Assembly: GCA_031266115.1 (NCBI GenBank)
Contig: JAISBQ010000336.1
Coordinates: forward strand, 1-9,302
Reading direction: 5' to 3'
Source of the DNA: Bifidobacteriaceae bacterium
Lineage (GTDB): Bacteria; Actinomycetota; Actinomycetes; Actinomycetales; WQXJ01
DNA: 9,302 nucleotides
In this document: positions 6,369 to 9,302 of the stretch, piece after piece
Layout of the letters: every line of letters starts with the position of its first letter
Numbering within the stretch: position 1 is the first letter of the stretch
Position numbers and translations under genes: made by a program
The notes under the pieces: model-generated
The model's input: only the letters and a program-made list of their open reading frames with translations
Told to the model about the DNA's origin: nothing
Databases searched by the model: none

Positions 6369-6676
6369 ATCAGGTCACATGGCGAGCACCAGAAGCACTT
6401 ATCCGGCAGATCCGCGCCGCATCGCAGGATCAGGGGCTCTCCATGAACGAGTGGCTGACCAGGCTCGCCGCCACAGCGGTCGCCGAAGACGAGCAAGACC
6501 CACCGGGCACGCGGATGCGAGCGCGCTTGCACGCGGCCGGCTTGCTGGCCGGCACCGACAGGCCGGCGCCAGGCCAACCGCCAGCGGACGCGTTCATGGC
6601 GGCACGCAAACAGGCGGGCCAAGGCGATCGGTCTGCCGCCGACATCGTGGCGGATGGGCGGGGCGAACGCTGGTGA
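6365..6676 (+). CDS. Ribbon-helix-helix antitoxin (VapB/FitA-like)
   Basis: The product is 103 residues. The N-terminal part reads HQVTWRAP (beta strand), EALIRQIRAASQDQG (helix) and SMNEWLTRLAATAV (helix), the Arc/CopG-type ribbon-helix-helix fold that binds DNA as a dimer. The rest is Pro/Ala/Arg-rich and probably disordered, ending SAADIVADGRGERW, a tail of the kind that wraps around the toxin's active site in VapB proteins. The gene's stop TGA overlaps the toxin's ATG by one base (TGATG), so the two are translationally coupled. Expected role: neutralise the downstream PIN toxin and repress the shared promoter. ATG 6365 is preferred because the protein motif begins immediately and a -10 box fits a leaderless start; nearby ATGs at 6345 and 6357 are out of frame. 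Confidence 0.85.
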   Translation: MHQVTWRAPEALIRQIRAASQDQGLSMNEWLTRLAATAVAEDEQDPPGTRMRARLHAAGLLAGTDRPAPGQPPADAFMAARKQAGQGDRSAADIVADGRGERW

Positions 6677-7098
6677 TGGTGTTTGCCGACAGCTCCGCCA
6701 TCGTCAAGCTCTATGCCGACGAATCCGGTGCTGTTCAGATACGCGAATTGAACGCCATGTACGTTTCGGAGTTGGCTCGCGTCGAGGTTCCTGCGGCCCT
6801 ATGGCGGAAACACCGCATGGGAGCACTGACCGCGTCCGGCGTCGTCCACCTGTTGCGCGCATTCGACGACGACTTCCTTGGGGCCGCGGGCTGTCTCGCG
6901 CCCGTTGCACTGACTCCGGCCATTCTCGATGCCGCCGCACGAGCCACAGGGATCCACGGATTGAGGGCCTACGATGCTGTCCACCTCGCCACCGCGGCGG
7001 CCGTTCGCACAGCGGATCCCCAGTGTTCCCACTTCGCGTGCTTCAACAACGACCTCCGCGTCGCGGCTCTACGAGAGGGTTTCACGCCCCTCCCCTGA
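6676..7098 (+). CDS. PIN-domain ribonuclease toxin (VapC-like)
   Basis: The product is 140 residues, the normal size of a VapC toxin. The PIN acidic residues are visible: D5 in MVFADSSAIVKLY, E37 in SELARVEVPAALWR, D100 in RAYDAVHLATA, and D126 in FACFNNDLRVAALREGF. These coordinate Mg2+ or Mn2+ for single-strand RNA cleavage; in known VapC toxins the targets are often tRNA or 23S rRNA, but the target here cannot be read from sequence. The ATG at 6676 overlaps the antitoxin stop by one base. A GTG at 6673 is possible but would add only one residue. The frame is also open upstream to 6379, but that extension is a shadow of the antitoxin gene. The quartet is intact, so the toxin looks active. 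The gene ends 34 bp from the stop of the convergent flavoprotein gene. Confidence 0.88.
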   Translation: MVFADSSAIVKLYADESGAVQIRELNAMYVSELARVEVPAALWRKHRMGALTASGVVHLLRAFDDDFLGAAGCLAPVALTPAILDAAARATGIHGLRAYDAVHLATAAAVRTADPQCSHFACFNNDLRVAALREGFTPLP

Positions 7099-7132
7099 CG
7101 CGTCCGACCTCCCCTTTCCCGCCCCCAACCAC

Positions 7133-8761
7133 CTACCGTTGCTCCGGGACCATCGAGATGGCGCCGCACGGGCATTCGGCAGCGCACACGCCGCAGCCCT
7201 TGCAATAGTCGTAGTCGATCTCGTAGCGCAAGCCAGGACCGAGCTTGACGATGACGTCATCCGGACACAGCCCATAGCAGTTGTCGCACTCAAAGCAGTT
7301 GCCGCAAGACATACACCGCCTGGCTTCGAACAGCGCCGAATCGGCATCCAGGCCCCGCACCACTTCTTCGAATCCAGACACCCGCCGGGCCGCCTCCAGC
7401 TCCTGCCGGTGTTGAAGCGGGGCGTCGGAGTAGTACCACGTGTTGAGCCGGTCGAAGGTCGCCTCAGCCACCCGCGTCGGTGCCTCATGTTCCACACCCC
7501 GCAGGTAGGCGTCGGCGTTCCGCGCCGCCAGCTTCCCCTGGCCGATGGCGACGGTCGCCGTGCGGTCTCCTGGCGCGGCATCGCCGGCGGCAAAGATACC
7601 TGGCCGGGCGGTCATTAAGTGGGAATCTACGGCGATAACGCCTCGTTCGGCCTGGATCCCCGCCACCCCATCCAGCACCGATAGGTCCGTCTCCTGGCCG
7701 ATCGCCAGGACCACCGTGTCCGCCTCTACCTCGTCGAATTGGCCGGTCGGGCGGGGCCGGCCGTCATCGTCCAATTCCATCCGCTCAATCACCACGCGAC
7801 CCTGATCCACCTCGGCGATGGTGGACAGCCATGTGACACGGATGCCCTCGTTTGTGGCGTCGCGGTACTCCGACTCGTGAGCGGGCATCTGCTCGCGCGT
7901 GCGGCGGTAGATCACCACGGCGTCCTCGGCACCCAACCGCACGGCGGTGCGGGCCGCGTCCATCGCGGTATTCCCCCCGCCATAGACCACGACGCGCCGG
8001 CCAAGCATCGGACGATCCCCGGCGGCCGCATCGCGCAGCACGGACACGGCATCGAGCACTTTCGCTGCGTGACCAGCGGGAATGTCCACATGAGCGCCCA
8101 CCCCGGCACCCACGGCCACGATCACGGCATCGTAGGCGGCAGCCTCAGCCTCCAGATCGCTCACACGGGAAAGGCACTCGATCCGGATGCCCATGGCCTC
8201 CAACCGGGCGATCTCGGCATCAAGTACGTCACGGGGCAATCGGTAGGCGGGAATCCCGAACCGCAGCATCCCGCCTGGTGCTTCCTGCGATTCGCGGACG
8301 ATGACGTCATGGCCCGCCCTGCGTAGGTGATAGGCGGCGGACAGACCGGCCGGCCCCGAGCCCACCACCAGCACCTTCGTGCCGGTCTCGCGCGCGGGCG
8401 GCGCAAACGTCCAGCCTTGGCGGATCGCCTCGTCGCCGAGGAACCGCTCGACGGCGTTGATACCCACGGTCTCATCAAGACCGCCGCGATTGCACGCAGC
8501 TTGACATGGGTGGTAGCAGATCCGGCCCATCACGGCCGGGAACGGGTTGTCGGCCGTGAGTACCCGCCAGGCCGCCTCGTACCCTTCGGCACCGGCTTGG
8601 GCCCGATAGAGCCACGCCTGAATCTCCTCCCCGGCGGGGCACGCCGCCGAGCACGGGGGCAGGAGGTTGACGTAGACCGGGCGCTCGGTCCGCCATGAAC
8701 CGGTCAGGTACGCGGCGGACGTGCCGGCCGGCGCGCTCAATCCGGGGGGAACAACGGTCAT
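7133..8761 (-). CDS. FAD/NAD(P) iron-sulfur oxidoreductase, GltD/KorC-like electron-transfer subunit
   Basis: The product is 542 residues and cytoplasmic. In order: an N-terminal 4Fe-4S domain like GltD and dihydropyrimidine dehydrogenase (C37, C41, then C82, C86, C90 in GRICYHPCQAACNR); an FAD-binding Rossmann motif GSGPAG (134-139); an NAD(P)-binding motif YGGGNTAMD (about 260-268) followed by YRR (285-287), a basic patch suited to the NADPH 2'-phosphate; the FAD-closing motif GIFAAGDAA (388-396); and a C-terminal ferredoxin domain with CMSCGNCFECDNCYGLCP (C483-C499) and CKGCGVCAAECPCG (C520-C532). Glutamate synthase small subunits lack this ferredoxin tail. The gene starts 3 bp after the PorB-type gene, with GGGAGG 8 bases before the ATG. 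It should therefore be the NAD(P)-reacting partner of a 2-oxoacid:ferredoxin oxidoreductase, as KorC is in the 2-oxoglutarate:NADP+ oxidoreductase of Azoarcus evansii. Direction and exact partner are inferred. Confidence 0.88.
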   Translation of the reverse strand: MTVVPPGLSAPAGTSAAYLTGSWRTERPVYVNLLPPCSAACPAGEEIQAWLYRAQAGAEGYEAAWRVLTADNPFPAVMGRICYHPCQAACNRGGLDETVGINAVERFLGDEAIRQGWTFAPPARETGTKVLVVGSGPAGLSAAYHLRRAGHDVIVRESQEAPGGMLRFGIPAYRLPRDVLDAEIARLEAMGIRIECLSRVSDLEAEAAAYDAVIVAVGAGVGAHVDIPAGHAAKVLDAVSVLRDAAAGDRPMLGRRVVVYGGGNTAMDAARTAVRLGAEDAVVIYRRTREQMPAHESEYRDATNEGIRVTWLSTIAEVDQGRVVIERMELDDDGRPRPTGQFDEVEADTVVLAIGQETDLSVLDGVAGIQAERGVIAVDSHLMTARPGIFAAGDAAPGDRTATVAIGQGKLAARNADAYLRGVEHEAPTRVAEATFDRLNTWYYSDAPLQHRQELEAARRVSGFEEVVRGLDADSALFEARRCMSCGNCFECDNCYGLCPDDVIVKLGPGLRYEIDYDYCKGCGVCAAECPCGAISMVPEQR

Positions 8762-8764
8762 TGC

Positions 8765-9302
8765 TCACACCTCCCGAGGACACAGGTGGTAGGTACGGAT
8801 GTTGCGTTCGGCCATCCGGCGGATGCGTTCGAGCGCCACCTCGTCACCGCGCGGTCCGAACAAGTGGGCGAAGCGCCGCTGCGGCCGGAGGTACTCCTCC
8901 ACGGGCACCCGATCCCGGATGGGTGTGGTCGCGGTCACCTCCCCGTACTCGGCCTCGAACACCGGGAACAGGCCGGAGCGCACCGCGAGCCGGGCCATGA
9001 GGATCGAATCGGAGGCCTTGGTGCCCCATCCGAGCGGGCACGTGACCAGGACGTGCAGATAACGCGCCCCACGGTGGGACATCGCGGTGCGAACCTTGGC
9101 CTCCAGGTCTCGCAGGTCCGCGACCGTGGCCGTAGCGACATACGGAATGTCGTGCGCCATGGCGATCCGCGGCACGGACTTGCCCTGCCCGAACGGCGCC
9201 CCGGGGTCCCGCCCCACTGCGGGCGTCGTGGCCGTGCGGGTGGCCGGCGGTGTTGCTGAAGAACGCTGGGCACCGGTGTTCATGTAGCCCTGGTTGTCGT
9301 AA
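8765..9302 (-). CDS. 2-oxoacid:ferredoxin oxidoreductase beta subunit (PorB/KorB-like), C-terminal part
   Basis: Only the last 178 residues are inside the window; the 5' end lies to the right. The visible part opens with YDNQGYMNTGAQRSSATP, the PorB signature that closes the thiamine diphosphate-binding region (YDNxxYxNTGxQRSxxTP). It continues with GQGKSVPRIAMAHDIPYVAT, VTCPLGWGTKASDSI and YLRPQRRFAHL, as in pyruvate synthase beta subunits, which total about 300 residues. Known role: bind thiamine diphosphate (often with a 4Fe-4S cluster) and catalyse CoA-dependent oxidative decarboxylation of pyruvate or another 2-oxoacid, reducing ferredoxin, or the reverse carboxylation. The substrate cannot be told from this fragment. 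Alpha and gamma subunit genes are expected just upstream, outside the window. ATG codons inside the fragment are internal, not starts. The flavoprotein gene follows by 3 bp, so both are on one transcript. Confidence 0.9.
   Translation of the reverse strand, partial: YDNQGYMNTGAQRSSATPPATRTATTPAVGRDPGAPFGQGKSVPRIAMAHDIPYVATATVADLRDLEAKVRTAMSHRGARYLHVLVTCPLGWGTKASDSILMARLAVRSGLFPVFEAEYGEVTATTPIRDRVPVEEYLRPQRRFAHLFGPRGDEVALERIRRMAERNIRTYHLCPREV
8768..8775 (-). promoter_or_regulatory. Ribosome binding site of the KorC-like flavoprotein gene
   Basis: The minus strand reads GGGAGGTG directly over the end of the PorB-type gene. Its GGGAGG core lies 8 bases before the ATG at 8761, a near-ideal Shine-Dalgarno site. 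This fixes the start and shows that the downstream gene has its own strong initiation signal as well as tight coupling. Confidence 0.8.

Noticed and set aside
5996..6446. Several overlapping plus-strand frames in the intergenic region
   Set aside because: Composition is Arg/Pro/His-rich, they overlap each other in different frames, and the longest run into the antitoxin gene out of frame. No start signal or domain was found.
6379..6675. Upstream extension of the toxin frame over the antitoxin gene
   Set aside because: The frame is open, but the PIN domain begins at MVFADSS (6676) and the extension is Arg-rich shadow of the antitoxin. The TGATG overlap is the usual start for such toxins.
7099..7132. 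Possible bidirectional terminator between the toxin and flavoprotein genes
   Set aside because: The 34 bases are C-rich with no inverted repeat long enough for a stem and no T-tract in either direction.
7739..8326. Plus-strand open frame of 195 codons opposite the flavoprotein gene
   Set aside because: It is antisense to the FAD/NAD(P) domains of a well-supported gene and shows no motif of its own.

Overview
The window is high-GC DNA with dense NNC/NNG codons. It carries a Gram-positive style secreted protein with PGPTVTV-type linkers and bacterial Ig-like (Big_2) repeats, a type II toxin-antitoxin pair, and a 2-oxoacid oxidoreductase operon. This suits an actinobacterium that degrades plant or other polysaccharide and uses ferredoxin-type (probably oxygen-limited) metabolism, for example from a gut or decaying-plant habitat. 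The genus cannot be fixed from the sequence.

Layout. (1) Positions 1-6065, minus strand: one uninterrupted reading frame of at least 2021 codons, still open at the left edge. It encodes a signal peptide, two tandem copies of a ~900-residue unit (N-terminal domain of unknown function, CelD_N-type Ig-like domain, glycoside hydrolase family 9 (GH9) catalytic domain), a Pro/Thr/Val linker and at least one Big_2-type domain. (2) Positions 6066-6364: a divergent intergenic region with the likely GH9 promoter, a hairpin-forming inverted repeat and the promoter of the next locus. (3) Positions 6365-7098, plus strand: a two-gene toxin-antitoxin operon, a ribbon-helix-helix antitoxin overlapping a PIN-domain (VapC-like) toxin by one base. 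(4) Positions 7133-9302, minus strand: an operon read right to left. It holds the 3' end of a PorB-type thiamine-diphosphate subunit of a 2-oxoacid:ferredoxin oxidoreductase, followed 3 bp later by an iron-sulfur flavoprotein of the GltD/KorC type that should pass electrons between the ferredoxin enzyme and NAD(P).

How the parts relate. The secreted double GH9 enzyme should release sugars outside the cell. The Por/KorC-like operon would work inside the cell on 2-oxoacids such as pyruvate or 2-oxoglutarate, coupling their oxidation to NAD(P)H or the reverse. The toxin-antitoxin pair lies between them on the opposite strand and looks like an independent insertion. No tRNA, rRNA, CRISPR array, transposase or att site was seen.

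The most interesting object is the tandem GH9 protein. Both catalytic domains keep the Asp pair and the Glu acid of GH9, but both lack the histidine of the classic GH9 signature, and the two halves differ visibly in codon choice.
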